A DNA stretch of 64,000 bases from Paraspadella gotoi (taxonomy: Eukaryota; Chaetognatha). The translations under genes were made by a program, and so were the position numbers. The notes beneath the pieces are model-generated. The model had not been told where the DNA came from. It saw only the letters and a list, made by a program, of their open reading frames with translations, and did no database searches. The stretch covers positions 4,235,260 through 4,299,259 of the forward strand of contig CM119267.1 in NCBI GenBank assembly GCA_051294375.1, read 5' to 3'. Below, in pieces: positions 1 through 11,363 of the stretch (the first letter of the stretch is position 1; each line of letters begins with the position of its first letter).

Positions 1-1440
1 GAGGGCCTCTCCATGCGGCACCTGTGGCGGCCGGGCGTCAAGGCTCTCCTCCGCATCATCGAGGTCATGGAGGCCAACTACCCCGAGACCCTCGGCCGGC
101 TCATCATCCTCCGGGCGCCGCGAGTGTTCCCGGTACTGTGGACGCTCGTCCATCCCTTCATCGACGAGAAGACGCGCGAAAAGTTCGTCATCTCCACCAT
201 CGTCTCCCACGGCATCAACGAAGTCGTGGAGCCGGACCAGGTGCCGGATTTTCTCGGCGGACCCGCCCGCTCCGACATCCCCGCCGGTGGGCTCGTGCCC
301 AGGTCCTACTATCACTTCCACGCCCACGACTTCGACGCGGAGCAGGACAAGGAGACGCCGACCCTCTTCGGAGAGGAAAACATCTACAAGCGGGCCTCGT
401 TGGTCAAAGGATTTCCGCACGAAGTTGCCATTCAGGTAAGAGACGCTTTTCACTCTCATCGAAGGAAATCAAAAGTTGATTCATCGAAAAAACGCGTCAT
501 TGACCATTTTTTTGTCCCCAGGTGGCCGACAAAGGGTCAGTGCTGACTTGGGACTTCGACGTTCTAAAGGGAGAAATCTCGTTCGCGGTCTTCCACTGCA
601 AAAAGGAATTGTCTTCGCCGACGGAAAACGAAGCGGAACCTCAAGGTTTTTTCGTTGTTTTGTTATTTTGATCGAATGTCAACGATCGCAACCTGTTGAG
701 CAATTATTACCTCACCTCATCAAATTGGAGCAGGTTGTGTGCCCATGGCGGCGACCACGGGTTCTCTGATGGACGGAGGGCTCCCCGGTGAAGGTGCAGC
801 GCAGCTTGTCCCCAAAGACTGGGTCGTGGGACGGGATCTTGTTGCCGCTGAAAACCCAGTTGTCTATCGGGACGGCGACAGCGTTCAAGGCTCTCACGTC
901 GCCGTCAAAGCCGGAAGCTACATCCTTCAGTGGAAGTGGATCGAAGGTGAGTGCGTTTTTTAATGTTTGTCTATGACATAGACTATGTAGTATGTACTTT
1001 CTCATGAATCACTTGCTCCATAATTTCTCCGATAGGATCTTCGAAACCTTCAACGAATCTGATCGATTTTCCAACTTTTCCCCACAAATCACGGCTCATG
1101 TACTACACGGAGCTTTTAAAATCTGAGGATTTCAAAGGCGAGTTTCTTCAAATCCTTTAGAAAAGCTTTTGTTTTTGTTGTCTTTGTTTTTGTCTAATAT
1201 ATTGGAGGCCTTAAACCACCAAAGCCTGTCCAAAGTCAGGGGCAAGATAGCTTATTTATTAAATGAATGGATAATTTTTATATTGGTTGTACCAATTTCA
1301 TATATTTTTTTCGTTTTCGGCCTCCAGGTTCGTTGTCGTCGCTTCAGTCTCTTCAGTGTTCCAGTGTGAGTCTGACGACGTCGACGAGCGGAGTCTCTGT
1401 CGCCGCCTCCTCCTCCTCCACATCATGCTCTTCGCGCTGA
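1..1440 (+). CDS. SEC14L1: SEC14-like protein (SEC14L1/SEC14L5 type), C-terminal part
   Basis: The 5' end lies outside the window. Five exons are read: 1-435, 522-645, 734-946, 1036-1137 and 1328-1440, giving 328 codons that stay in frame to a TGA. Residues 1-95 are the end of a CRAL-TRIO lipid-binding domain (MRHLWRPGVKALLRI, LRAPRVFPVLWTLVHPF, then PDFLGG). Residues about 130-290 form a GOLD beta-sandwich (VLTWDFDVLKGEI, GDSVQGSHV, YILQWKW, MYYTELLKSEDF). The Ser/Thr-rich tail matches the tail of vertebrate SEC14L1/5, proteins that also carry an N-terminal PRELI domain, here unseen. The family binds hydrophobic ligands and acts in membrane trafficking and signalling. The last intron begins with GC rather than GT (AAAG/GCGAGT at 1138); the frame and the family tail support that junction. 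It also contains one copy of a dispersed repeat. Confidence 0.9.
1203..1307 (+). repeat. dispersed repeat family A, copy in SEC14L intron
   Basis: The partner of the copy at 14504-14608; it lies in the GC-AG intron 1138-1327. A shorter, diverged inverted piece is visible at about 33430-33462 in a KIF3A intron. Confidence 0.75.
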
Positions 1441-3936
1441 CGACTACATTCCGTTATCATAACATCGCATTCCCTTAATACTTTTCTTCGCTCTCTCCCC
1501 AATTCTTTTTCTTTTTTTGTCATCTTTTTTATTTCAAACTCTTCGGTTATTTTTAATTCGAGTATCCGAACCCTGTCTCTCTTCCAAGATCAAGATGTTA
1601 TTATTTCTTTCATTCTTTCTTTTCAACTCATTCTCATCGTCTTTTTCTTTCCTCCTCCGCTTAAGTTCCTTGCCAACTGTACCTCTTTTCATTTTTACTC
1701 TCTACACTTTTTTTTTCCGTGCTAATTGTTTATCAACAGTGGTGCAACATTTTGCTTTTTTTAATAAGCGTTAATTAGTAAGCCATTACTTCCCTGTTGC
1801 TTATTGAATATCTTGAAGTGTTATGCCTGTTGGCGTTCGGTTTTCGTCAGGTCTTTCTCCCTCTGTGTTTACATTTATGACAAAAAAAGTTCTTCGCATT
1901 CCATCTCGATTCCCGAATCCCGGTTTTTGTCTCGCCGCCATTAAATAAAGTTTATCGTGAACCTTATTCAAATATACATCTACTTGCTTGCTAAAAAAAA
2001 AATAAAAATAAAACCTCATCTTGGCCAACATTACTCCCATATCTTGTTGATTCCCGTTATGTTGTTGAAGGTCGATGAAATGAAACCGCATGCTGTTTGA
2101 AGCACGTCGGAGTAAAAAGTATCACTTATACAAGAAAGCGCACTTGGGAATGTCGTATCTATTTCACATCTGGCTTCAAAGGCAGAAGGTTAGCCTAGAA
2201 ACCGCAAGATATAAACACACTTGTCCATGTGATAAAGTAGCACTATTGCTTTTTGCTATCTTGCTTATTGGTTATATCATCAGTAACAGTTGTTTAGCAA
2301 TGATATGCGTCTTAATGGCAAAACGATTCACTTGCCAACTTTTGTGCCAGAACACTTTCATTCCTGCCGTAATAATAATTTTTGTAAAAAAAAAAATTTA
2401 CTCTGTTTCTAAAAGTAATGCAATGAAGAAAGTTTCATTTTTTAATGAATAAAATTGCTCAAGTGCATGCGTCCCATTCCATAGACTATAGTGGTTGCAG
2501 TAGTTTATCATCTTTTTGAATTTCACGAGGATATTTTAAATGATGTAGTTTTTAAAAATACTTAATATTCAATTTTGTTTCATTTTATATGCTTCTAGTC
2601 AAAAGTAGGTCCAAATTTCTTCTTAAAGTTACTCTTTATTTTTTCGGGAAAATATTTATATTAATTCCGATTGGGTTTTGAATTCATGTCATTACATTAC
2701 ATGATAAATATTTTACATTTACCTTGGTAAAATGGACTTATGAGTAGGGACAGTTTACATAAAATCATAGTACCTTGTACCAATTCTTTTACGGTACCAC
2801 TATTATCAACAGCGGCAATGCGAGTTTGCTTCTAAGTTCTATTGGAGACAAACCCACTATTATTATATCATAGACAATAATCCAATTGTACTCCATCGAG
2901 TAGATTAGTAACGGTATTGAATGTCTATTCAGTTGGAAACTGCCACAAAATAAGTCAATTTATCGGAAGATGTCGTGAGAATTGTATTAAGTGAAATGTG
3001 ATGAATTTATCCTTTTTTTGATATTTTCGGTATATTTGTAATCTGTTGATAGTTTGTGCTATGATGTTGTTCAGTTGTTTCCAGACAAAGATATTTCTCT
3101 ACCTACATTCTAAATTCAGTTATCCACATATATAAATCTAATAAACGGCAACGATTTAACACCGATATAAATTTCTGACCGATGTGGAGACGACTGTCGC
3201 TCTGACGTGAAATTTTTTTAGTAAGAGTCATATATGGCGCTAGTTTGTAAAAAAAATTTAGTTCATTCCGTATTTCTTAGTTAATTGGGTTATCGTTACT
3301 GACTGATATTTTTATATAAATGCGATTTAAGGCTGCAGTTATTAAATAGTTTAAACTTGTGCGTTTGGCTCGGTCGCAATAACTCTTATTTATTCTCTAT
3401 TGAAGTTCAGAATTTACATCAAGTTTTGAATTTAGGTTTTTTCCAGTCCCAGTTTCCCGACGTCAGGGAAACTTGCGGGTCGCGGTGTGCAATTCGCGTG
3501 CGTAGGAAAATACTGTACGCAAGCACGTTTGGTCGGCGCCGGTGTGCCGATAGAGAAACTTCTCAATTAACCTACACACACCACCCTCTTCTTTCTATCG
3601 TAAAATAAAGGCAACTCGGTGCTTTTATTTTTAAATCATGGCATCCCTAGGAGCGAGGAGAGATTAAAATGAAGAATTTCAAAACGAGCGAGATAAGCCG
3701 TTTGGATCGAACCTTTGAGGTCGAAGGTATAAATAAAAGATAATTTTTTAATTGTAACTAAACTCCCAATTTGCAACTTTTATTTCTTTCTCCCCTGGCC
3801 GCCGAAGGAGGAAAGGAAAGGGGAGAAAGCGCGGTAGGCGCTGGAGCCCAATCTCGAAGGGGCGGAATCCGAAGCCGGGTCGGCCCTCGACGTCACCGTC
3901 ATCTCCGCGGCGCATCCCTCGTCGACGGCGGCGACG
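1441..3936 (+). other. intergenic region and untranslated ends between SEC14L and RNF10
   Basis: AT-rich sequence with no convincing coding exon. Short open frames on both strands here lack family motifs and splice structure. A pyrimidine-rich 3' UTR follows the SEC14L stop; an AATAAA lies at 2448-2453. The last 300 bases become GC-rich and probably hold the RNF10 promoter and 5' UTR. A short frame starting ATG at 3669 and ending in a possible donor at 3727 could be an untranslated or alternative first exon, but it does not join in frame to a usable acceptor. Confidence 0.5.
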
Positions 3937-6601
3937 ATGGAGAACGGGAGGAACTTCCCACGCTATTCTTCCTTCGCTGGCGCCGGCGCCGCGAGCTCCT
4001 CTAACGGCGCCGGCGCCAGACGGAGGCAGAGAGGAGGAGGAGGTGGCCGTCCAAGGGGCCAGTTTCAAAACAATGGGTGAGGCTTGGAGCAGAGGGAAGG
4101 TTGGAGAAGATTTTTGTCCCCACCTCTTGTTATTCTTTAATCCCCAGCGGCGTTCCCCGTCCCTCGACCGACGTCGGCGCCCCGCGGTCCTCGCCGCCGC
4201 GGAATCCGCAAAAGTTCAAATCATTTTCGGACAAAAGACCGCGCACGCGCAACGGCACCGCCGCCGACGCTGCCGACACGGAAATCGACCCCGCCATTCG
4301 GAGCGCCTTCGGCTACGAACTGGAATCCGGCGATTTCGGCGATCGCAGGGGCAGGGGCGTCAGGAGGAACGACAACTTCAACCATCTCCTCAATTTTCGA
4401 TACGACGAGACGAAAAGGTTTAAAACTGTAAACATAAAATAATAAATCATAACTAGGGTATTATTACGTTATTATAGTTCCTTTTACCCTCTACCAACAG
4501 AGGGCGTGGTCGTCACGACTCTGGCCGTCAAGGCGGGCGTGGCCGGAAGACGTCGACGAGCTCTTGTCACGTGGCCTTTACCAAGGATCACTTTTTGCTC
4601 GCCAATTGCCAGTTCGACGTTAACGTCTCCGCCGATGTCGAGAGTCATCGCGTCAACCCGGATCTGCTCGTCGATTGGAACGTCGTCGAGCAGGCGAGCT
4701 GCCTAAAGACTAAATGCATCAACTGTCTCTCTCCTTTCTTATCTTATCGCATCTCTTTAGGTCCACATTCGCAGTGCCGGTGATCTCAACGTTTGCCCTA
4801 TCTGCTTGGCGCCGCCAGTGGCTCCGCAAGTAACCAAGTGCGGCCACGTATTCTGTCTCGCGTGCGCGCTGCACCACGCTGCAGGGTCGGACAAAAAGTG
4901 GGCGCCGTGCCCGATTTGCTTCGAGATGGTCTACGTGGAGGATCTGAGGTCGGCGGCGCCGCGATCGACTCGTGGCGTCGTCGTCGGCGAAACTGTCGAG
5001 TTGACGCTGATGACGTCTTCGATCGAAGGTAGGAGAGAGAACGACGACGACGGACTTCGATATTTGTTCGATTTTCATCTTAACTTTTAATTCACCTGTT
5101 CAGACCCTATTCCGCGTCCGGTTGTTCTATCCGATTTTATCACCGACCCCTTTCGTCAAATTCGCGTCGTGCAAGTCACAGATATTCTCTCTGACGTCGT
5201 GGAACCGGAAGTCGCGGCGTTGGAAGCGTCTCGCGCCGATGCCGACGTCATGGAGGCGGCGTTTATCGACCAAGCGCTGGCCATGGTCGCCGCCAGGAAG
5301 GAAAAGTTGTTGAAGGAAGACTGGGATACTGGAAATCACAATTTCATTCAAGTAATTGCTTGCAAATTATTACATGATTTTTTCTTACAAATTTGTTTAT
5401 ATTTATTTTTCAATCTTAGGCCGGAAATGAGGACGAAGTGGAGGAAAGCGTCGTAGAGGCGGTTCCATTGTCGGTCGACGGAGAGGGCGGCGACGTTGAT
5501 TGGTTCGACGAAGAACCTTTTGATAAGGAAGAGAGTGTGGAGGATTTTTGTCTAGAGGAAGGGCTCACCTTGGGTTTGGAGGAAACCAATAAAGAAAAGG
5601 CGAAAGTGATTAAAGGAAAGGAAGTCGTTGAAGCTAGAAACGAGGGCGAGGGCGAGAGCGAGGGCTCCTGCGAGCAAGCCTCGACGTCTGAGAGCGTGGA
5701 TATCGCTGAAAGATCTGCCGAAAAAGTCCCTTCGAAGCCGACCGTCGGCGAATACTACTTTTACCAGTCGAGCGACGGTCAAAAGATCTTCCTCCATTCT
5801 CTAAACTCTAAATGCCTGACCTTCGAGCACGGATCCCTCGCATCTGCTCCCCCCGTTGTTTCCGGTCGCGTTTTGCAGATCGACGAAGGCACGGTCACTT
5901 CCGGCCTGCGGCGCCGCTGTCGCTATTTGGCTTCCTTGCCAGTCAACTGCGTTTTCAGAGTGGTCGAGTTGGATCTGAAGGCGCCCTTCGTCTCCCGCGA
6001 AGCTCTGGATCACTTCGCCGACGAGTCGTCTCGTCGGCGTTTGTTGCGCCAGCAAAAGGAGCGCCACGAGCGCCGTCTCCACCGGAAGCAGCAGAAGAAG
6101 GACAAGCGCGCCAACGTAGTCATCGTTCCGTCGGAGCAACACGTCCCTCGAAGACCTGCTGAGGTTGGAGATTGCGAGGACGACGTCGTCTTTCCCGAAT
6201 ACAAGGTCGACGCCCACGTTTGGACGACGAAGACGACGACCCCGGCCAAGGAGACCGACGACGACGACCACGTGACGTCCTTTGCCCAAATGCTTCGTTC
6301 GGGCAAGGCTCAGACGGAGGCGAGTCATCGCTCGTCTAAGATGACGACGACCGGAAAGGCTTGGCCGGATTTGGGCGCCGGAAAATCCCTCCCGCCTGGA
6401 AAGGAAGTGGATCCCGAGGATGAGTCCGCCGCACACCCTCCGGCCTTCAAGGAATCGTTTTCCGATGCATTGGCCAAAGCCCTAGACGATCTCGAGGTCA
6501 AGGAAGAAGAAAAGTTGACGGATTCGTCGGTTTCGTCTACTAAGAAGAAAAAGAAAAAACCCAAGCTGCTCTTTGCCACTTCAATGCAGCCCAGGATGTA
6601 G
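3937..6601 (+). CDS. RNF10: RNF10, RING-finger E3 ubiquitin ligase
   Basis: Six exons: 3937-4076, 4148-4417, 4501-4693, 4761-5028, 5104-5351 and 5420-6601, about 766 aa. Family blocks run in order: Arg/Gly-rich N-terminus, FNHLLNFRYDE, FTKDHFLLANCQF, a C3HC4 RING at about residues 213-258 (CPICLAP, CGHVFCLACALHH, CPICFEMV), then YYFYQSSDGQKIFLHSLN, RRRCRYLASLPVNC, SFAQMLRSGKA and a basic tail KKKKKPKLLFATS. RNF10 is known as an E3 ligase acting on 40S ribosomal proteins when ribosomes stall, and as a MEOX2 partner. The start at 3937 is chosen because the same frame has a stop at about 3833 and the codon has A at -3 and G at +4. Intron 3 has a GC donor (CAG/GCGAGC at 4694). An acidic, low-complexity stretch between the RING and the C-terminal block is longer than I would expect. 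Confidence 0.93.
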
Positions 6602-6950
6602 TAGAATGCTACTTTTTTTGAACTATTAGACAAAAAGCAAAAACTCTGCTTGATCTTTATATATAGTCTGTTTGCGAAAAGCGATCAATTTATTCGGCGG
6701 AGCTGAGAAGAATTTGTAAAATTGTTTGTTTTATCCGCGAAAGTTGGTGAAAGATTATCAAAATTGAATTTTTTTTTTCCCATGGAAATGTAACCCTTGT
6801 AATATGTCGTATTTTTTGAAGGAATAAATCTGCTTTTTTGATTATTGGCTTTTTTTTTTCTTTTTTTTTTATCAAGATTCCAAGTTAAGATTACTTTAAA
6901 TGATTGATTCTAAAAAACTTCCCTAAAAAAGCTCAAATTTTAAAAAAAAA
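6602..6950 (+). other. intergenic spacer RNF10 to LRR-Ig gene
   Basis: About 350 bp of AT-rich sequence with several T and A runs. It must hold the RNF10 3' UTR and the promoter and 5' UTR of the next gene. No further gene is seen. Confidence 0.5.
6823..6828 (+). terminator. RNF10: candidate RNF10 polyadenylation signal
   Basis: AATAAA 222 bases after the RNF10 stop codon and 123 bases before the next start codon. No cleavage site can be confirmed from sequence alone. Confidence 0.4.
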
Positions 6951-9206
6951 ATGGGACTTTTCCTGCTTATTCTAGTCAGAGCGACTTTTGCGTCGGCGTC
7001 GTTTCGCTCGTCGCCATCGTCGCCTCTTTTATCTTCATCATCTTTATCTCAAAATAGAACTTTATCATTACCACAATCGACATCCGCGTCGTTTCTCCCT
7101 TCTTCCCTGCCCACCGACTGCGTTGACGCATTGACTTCTGCTTGCGAGACATTCGTTTCCATGCAACAATATCTTTCCGCTTCGGCCGTATTTCGCGAGT
7201 GGCGCCAAATCTCGGAGGATGCGGCCAAGTGCGACGCGGAGTTCCATGGCTTCGTCGAACTGAGAATGCGATCAAGCTTGAGCGGGGAATCGGCGAAGGC
7301 CTTTCGCCGAGGCTGTCGTTATTCCCGAGGATTGTGCGAGCGTCTCGTCGGGAATCCCCAGTGGCGGTGGCCGTCGGATCTCTGTCGAATGGAATCGCCT
7401 CTTGGATTTCATGAATCCTGTGTCGTTCACGGAACCGTCGTGGATTGCGCCGATTCCGAGGAACCTTTCATGCAATTCCCGCTTGAAATTCCGACAAACG
7501 CGACGCAAATTTTCTTGGGGGGGAACGCGTTGACGAGCCTCTTCGAGGACGTTCTCTCTCGATTTCCAGATTTGAGAGTCTTAGATCTCTCGCGAAACCA
7601 AGTGGGAGAAATCGCGGCCGCTTCCTCCCACGATCCAATGGATTTTCCTCTGAGAACGTTGAGACTGAGCCGCAATGAATTGCGCCTCCGCGGATTGAAT
7701 CGTCGGCGAGAAATGTTTCGAAATTTCGTGGGATTGGAAAATCTATGGATGGATCACAACAATCTCACCGTAATTAATAAGTACACGTTTCGAGGACTCC
7801 GATCTTTAAAATTTTTAAATCTTGCGTCCAATTCGTTGGGACCCGTCGTGGCGAGAGCCGCCTTCGAATCGACGCCGTCGCTCGAATCCCTGAATCTATC
7901 GTCCAACGAATTTCGCAAAGTCGGCCCCTCCTCCTTCGACGCGACGACGCGGCTTCGTTCCTTGGATTTGTCACGAAATCGCCTCACGACTTTGAGTCCC
8001 CGCGCCTTCGCGGCTCTCCCGAATCTGCGAGCTTTGAATTTGCGTCACAACCACCTCGCCGTTCTGGAACCCCGCGCGCTCCATGGACTGCGCGGCCTCG
8101 AGCTCCTTGACATGGGTCGCAATCGTCTACGACGGGTACCCATTCGGGCGCTGCACGCCGTCACGGGGCTGCGCCGTCTTTTTCTCGACGCCAACGTCTT
8201 CCCGACGGTGCCGACGATGGCGTTCTACCCGCTGGTGGATCTGGTCGAGTTGAGGTTGAACCGCAATGAAAATTTGACCTCGGTCAGAAAGTGGGCCTTC
8301 GATGGGCTGTTCAACTTGGAAAAGCTCGTCCTCTCTCACAATCCTCGATTGAGCTTCGTCGACGAAGATCTCTTTCCTACTGGCGGATCTCCTAAGTTGA
8401 AGACCGTCTTTTTGAACGACAACGCGTTGACCAACTTGTCGACGAGGGCGTTCGCGGGTTCGCCCAATCTTCGCGTCGTCGACGTCTCGAAAAATCCTTT
8501 TCGCTGCGACTGTCACCTGCGTAAACTCAAGTCGTTCTTAGATTTCGAAGCGAATCGGCGAAACGCTCGGCGGGCCGAGTGGAAACAGAAGCTGCTCGAG
8601 TCGAAGCTGGAGTGCGCGGAGCCGCCCAATCTTAAGGGTCGCAACCTTTCGTTGATCGAGTTCTCGCAGCTAACTTGCAACCCCCCCGATATATTGGAGG
8701 AGCCCGAATGCGCGGCCGTGACCGTCGTATTCGGATCGGACTTTAGTCTCCGTCTTCGCGTCTCCGGCTTGGGTCGCCCCTCCGTACAGTGGTTCGACTC
8801 CCTCGCTAATCCCGTGCCCGGTGTCGCTCAGTTTTCCGCCGACGCCGCCGAATTCAACGTCGGAGGAAAGAATGTTCGCCTCGTCTACCAAAGTTCGCGC
8901 TCCTTGGCCGACGGAGAAATCGAATCAACGTTGACGATCGTCGGCGCCAACTACCTCTCCACGGGAAAGTATGTGTTCGTCGCTCGCAACGCTGGTGGGC
9001 GAACCGTGAGGACCTACTACGTGGTAGTGAAGACGCGGGCCGGAATGGGCGCCTCGGCGATGGGCGGGGACTCTCATTCCGCCTGGCATCGTCGGCGAAG
9101 CATTTTGCTTATGGTGTTGTTGACCTTGATAATATGCTTCGCCTGCATCTTTCAGAAACAGATTCACAGGTTCAGATACACCCCGAAAAGAAATTCCAAC
9201 AACTGA
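6951..9206 (+). CDS. leucine-rich repeat and immunoglobulin domain membrane protein, intronless
   Basis: A single 751-aa open frame. It starts with a hydrophobic signal peptide (MGLFLLILVRATFASAS) and a cysteine-containing N-terminal region. Leucine-rich repeats follow from about residue 180 to 515 (LRVLDLSRN, LKFLNLASN, LRSLDLSRN, LRALNLRHN and others). A cysteine-capped LRR C-terminus (NPFRCDCHL ... LECAEPP ... LTC) spans about 515-580. An Ig-like domain covers about 583-698, and one transmembrane helix about 717-737 precedes a short basic cytoplasmic tail. The order resembles animal LRR-Ig neuronal and receptor proteins (LRRN, kekkon and LINGO classes), which act in cell adhesion or signalling; I cannot assign a subfamily. 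Both canonical Ig cysteines appear replaced by hydrophobic residues. It lacks introns while most neighbours are intron-dense. A downstream AATAAA lies at 9596. Confidence 0.85.
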   Translation: MGLFLLILVRATFASASFRSSPSSPLLSSSSLSQNRTLSLPQSTSASFLPSSLPTDCVDALTSACETFVSMQQYLSASAVFREWRQISEDAAKCDAEFHGFVELRMRSSLSGESAKAFRRGCRYSRGLCERLVGNPQWRWPSDLCRMESPLGFHESCVVHGTVVDCADSEEPFMQFPLEIPTNATQIFLGGNALTSLFEDVLSRFPDLRVLDLSRNQVGEIAAASSHDPMDFPLRTLRLSRNELRLRGLNRRREMFRNFVGLENLWMDHNNLTVINKYTFRGLRSLKFLNLASNSLGPVVARAAFESTPSLESLNLSSNEFRKVGPSSFDATTRLRSLDLSRNRLTTLSPRAFAALPNLRALNLRHNHLAVLEPRALHGLRGLELLDMGRNRLRRVPIRALHAVTGLRRLFLDANVFPTVPTMAFYPLVDLVELRLNRNENLTSVRKWAFDGLFNLEKLVLSHNPRLSFVDEDLFPTGGSPKLKTVFLNDNALTNLSTRAFAGSPNLRVVDVSKNPFRCDCHLRKLKSFLDFEANRRNARRAEWKQKLLESKLECAEPPNLKGRNLSLIEFSQLTCNPPDILEEPECAAVTVVFGSDFSLRLRVSGLGRPSVQWFDSLANPVPGVAQFSADAAEFNVGGKNVRLVYQSSRSLADGEIESTLTIVGANYLSTGKYVFVARNAGGRTVRTYYVVVKTRAGMGASAMGGDSHSAWHRRRSILLMVLLTLIICFACIFQKQIHRFRYTPKRNSNN

Positions 9207-9715
9207 CATGTCGACAAGGCGAATATTATTTTTTCTTGTGCAATATTACTTACTTGGGGACAATGAATTGCTAACTGTGGTTGAAAAAATATTTTTAAGA
9301 AGAATGTTTTGTCAACTCGTGAGCTCATGATTAACTATTTATATGTAGTTGCTGAGAATATATTTTCGTTTCGGAATGTCGTATGTTGTAGTCGTTATTG
9401 GCGTTACTGTGATAATGATTTATGAAGGGATTAGTTAAAAAGCTTTCAAGCCATCAATTAGTCTTTTACAAGCATGACAATAAAAATACCCACTAGTCAC
9501 TAGTGAAGGGGTCTCTTGAAACCGATTTAATCGATTCATATCACTGCATGATATGTTTATTGTTATTTTATTTATTAGACTGTCTCCCAACTGTGAATAA
9601 ATCGTTTTCCATCTTCTGTTTTTAAAATATGAAATTAAAATTCGCATTTTGTCTTCCATTGGTTTTTCCTTTTGTTACTTGACGCCTCGTTTAATTCTCT
9701 TCATTTATTAAGGGA
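9207..9715 (+). other. intergenic spacer LRR-Ig to CAP-Gly/CCCH gene
   Basis: AT-rich 3' UTR and promoter sequence; AATAAA at 9596-9601 is a candidate polyadenylation signal for the LRR-Ig gene. No coding exon is seen on either strand. Confidence 0.45.
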
Positions 9716-11019
9716 ATGGCGGATACTCATTTTCATTCGGGACAGCGAGTGTATTTTCACGATGGTGAGACTACGTAAATATTTTGACTTTTTCCTTATT
9801 TTTATTCATAAATCGGATAATCAAATTCGAGAATTTTTCCTGTTTTTAAAGTTGAGAGCGGTGCTAAAAACTGGGCAAGAATATTATGGATAGGGAAATT
9901 ACCGCCACAAAACGGGCAAGATTTAGGCACTCTGGCCGGAGTCGAACTAGAAAACCCCATTGGGCAAGGAAATGGAATGCACAAAGGAAAAAGATATTTT
10001 ACGGTACGTCCCAAACCAAAGCTAATTTTGATGGGAGAGGCAGGGAGCATAAATGTTTTTCATTCCCATTTTGCGCTCAGGCACGTGACGGTCACGCCGC
10101 TTTCGTCCCTTTGACTTTGTTAAAAGCCCCCGTCGACGAAAACGGGATAACGCCTGCTAATTATAACGATTTTAAATATAACGGATTCGAGAGGCCCACC
10201 GCCGATCTAGTTCATGCCAAAAGGAACGCCCCCCTCGGTGCCATCGGCGCGCCGGTTCCGCTTCAGAAACGGGATGTGTCGCCGTTTCCCGACGACGACG
10301 CCGTCTTCGAATCCGACGACGATTTGGACGAAAAACTCGATCTGAATTTCGTGGAAATGGGGCGAAGAATCCAAATGCTGCGCGAGATCCGCGCCAACGA
10401 AAACCTCGTCGCCGAAACGATCGAGCGAGTCGAGACGGTCGATCCCGGAACCGGCGTCCGTGAATCTTCCGACGCTTGGTCCAAAGTGGCGGAGAATTTG
10501 AAAAGCGCCCCGTCGAAGGTGCAAGAGAATTTGATAGTGGAAAAAGCGGGCCCAATCGGTAAAAAAAATTTCATTGGCTTATAATTATATGACAAGAACT
10601 TTTAACTAGATACTACATTTTTTTGCAGTTCCAAAGAAAAAAGAAAAAACTCCAGTTTATGACAAAGAATTGGCGGAAAAACATCCTAATTATAAAAAGA
10701 CGATGTGTTATTTCTATCAAAAAGGGGTGAGATGTAATGCGAATGATTTCTCTATTCCCGATTTCACAATTTTTACGAAGTTTCACGAGTCCGCAGTTAA
10801 TTTTTTAATTTTGATAATTTTAATATTTTTAATCAGATTAAATGCAATCATGGGGATCGTTGTTTATACGCTCACGGAGAGAAAGAACTTCGTCCCGACA
10901 CGAAACCTAAAACTTCAACGAAATCTGTTCTTTGCGTGTATCACATGCATGGAATTTGTAGGAATGGCGATAATTGTGGTTTCGCCCACGGTCCTCATCA
11001 ATTATACCGGCCGAGATGA
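9716..11019 (+). CDS. CAP-Gly domain protein with two C-terminal CCCH zinc fingers
   Basis: Five exons are inferred: 9716-9764, 9852-10003, 10081-10558, 10629-10726 and 10837-11019, joined in frame to 319 aa. Exons 1-3 encode a CAP-Gly domain at about residues 5-75: SGQRVYFHDG, ARILWIGKLP, LGTLAGVELENPIGQGNG, KGKRYFT, then AAFVPLTLL. CAP-Gly domains bind acidic EEY/F tails of tubulin and CLIP proteins; the usual GKNDG is GQGNG here. An acidic linker follows. The C-terminus has two CCCH fingers: CX8CX5CX3H (CYFYQKGIKCNHGDRCLYAH) and CX7CX5CX3H (CVYHMHGICRNGDNCGFAH), typical RNA-binding fingers. I know of no standard family with this combination. A longer open frame from 9886 to 10584 is a shadow in its first part; the CAP-Gly reading uses another frame there. 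No mRNA evidence joins the two halves, but the phases fit at all four junctions. Confidence 0.75.
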
Positions 11020-11363
11020 ACGTCGTATTTTTTTGATTATATTGCGACTCCTACATTTAATAATTTCTAAGAAATGAGGGTTTATCCGCGTCTTAATTAT
11101 TAACCGTGAATTAAGGAAATTTAAGGCTTCCGGAACAATGGAAGACTCGAACCAGTATTTGAATTTGAATTTTTTTGAAAAATTGAATCAACTTTTTACG
11201 CCGAATTTACTAGAAAGAGTTGGTCGAGACGGAGCTCATCAAAAAGGAATTGTTTGTTAATTTTTATAAATGTTATATATTTTATGACATGTCCTTAATC
11301 GTCATGAATCGTTATTTGGTTCAACGAATATCTAATTTTTAGGTACTCTCTTAATTAAATATT

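Noticed and set aside
1801-2452. Open frames of 96 and 120 aa after SEC14L
   Set aside because: Their AT-rich composition, absence of motifs and position in the presumed 3' region suggest chance frames.
5801-6436. A 211-aa open frame on the - strand
   Set aside because: It is antisense to the RNF10 last exon, whose sense translation matches the family; the antisense frame is an effect of codon composition.
9886-10584. A 232-aa open frame from 9886 read straight through to 10584 as one exon
   Set aside because: Its first 65 codons have no family signal, while splicing 9764/9852 and 10003/10081 yields a clear CAP-Gly domain in another frame. Only the part from 10081 is real coding.
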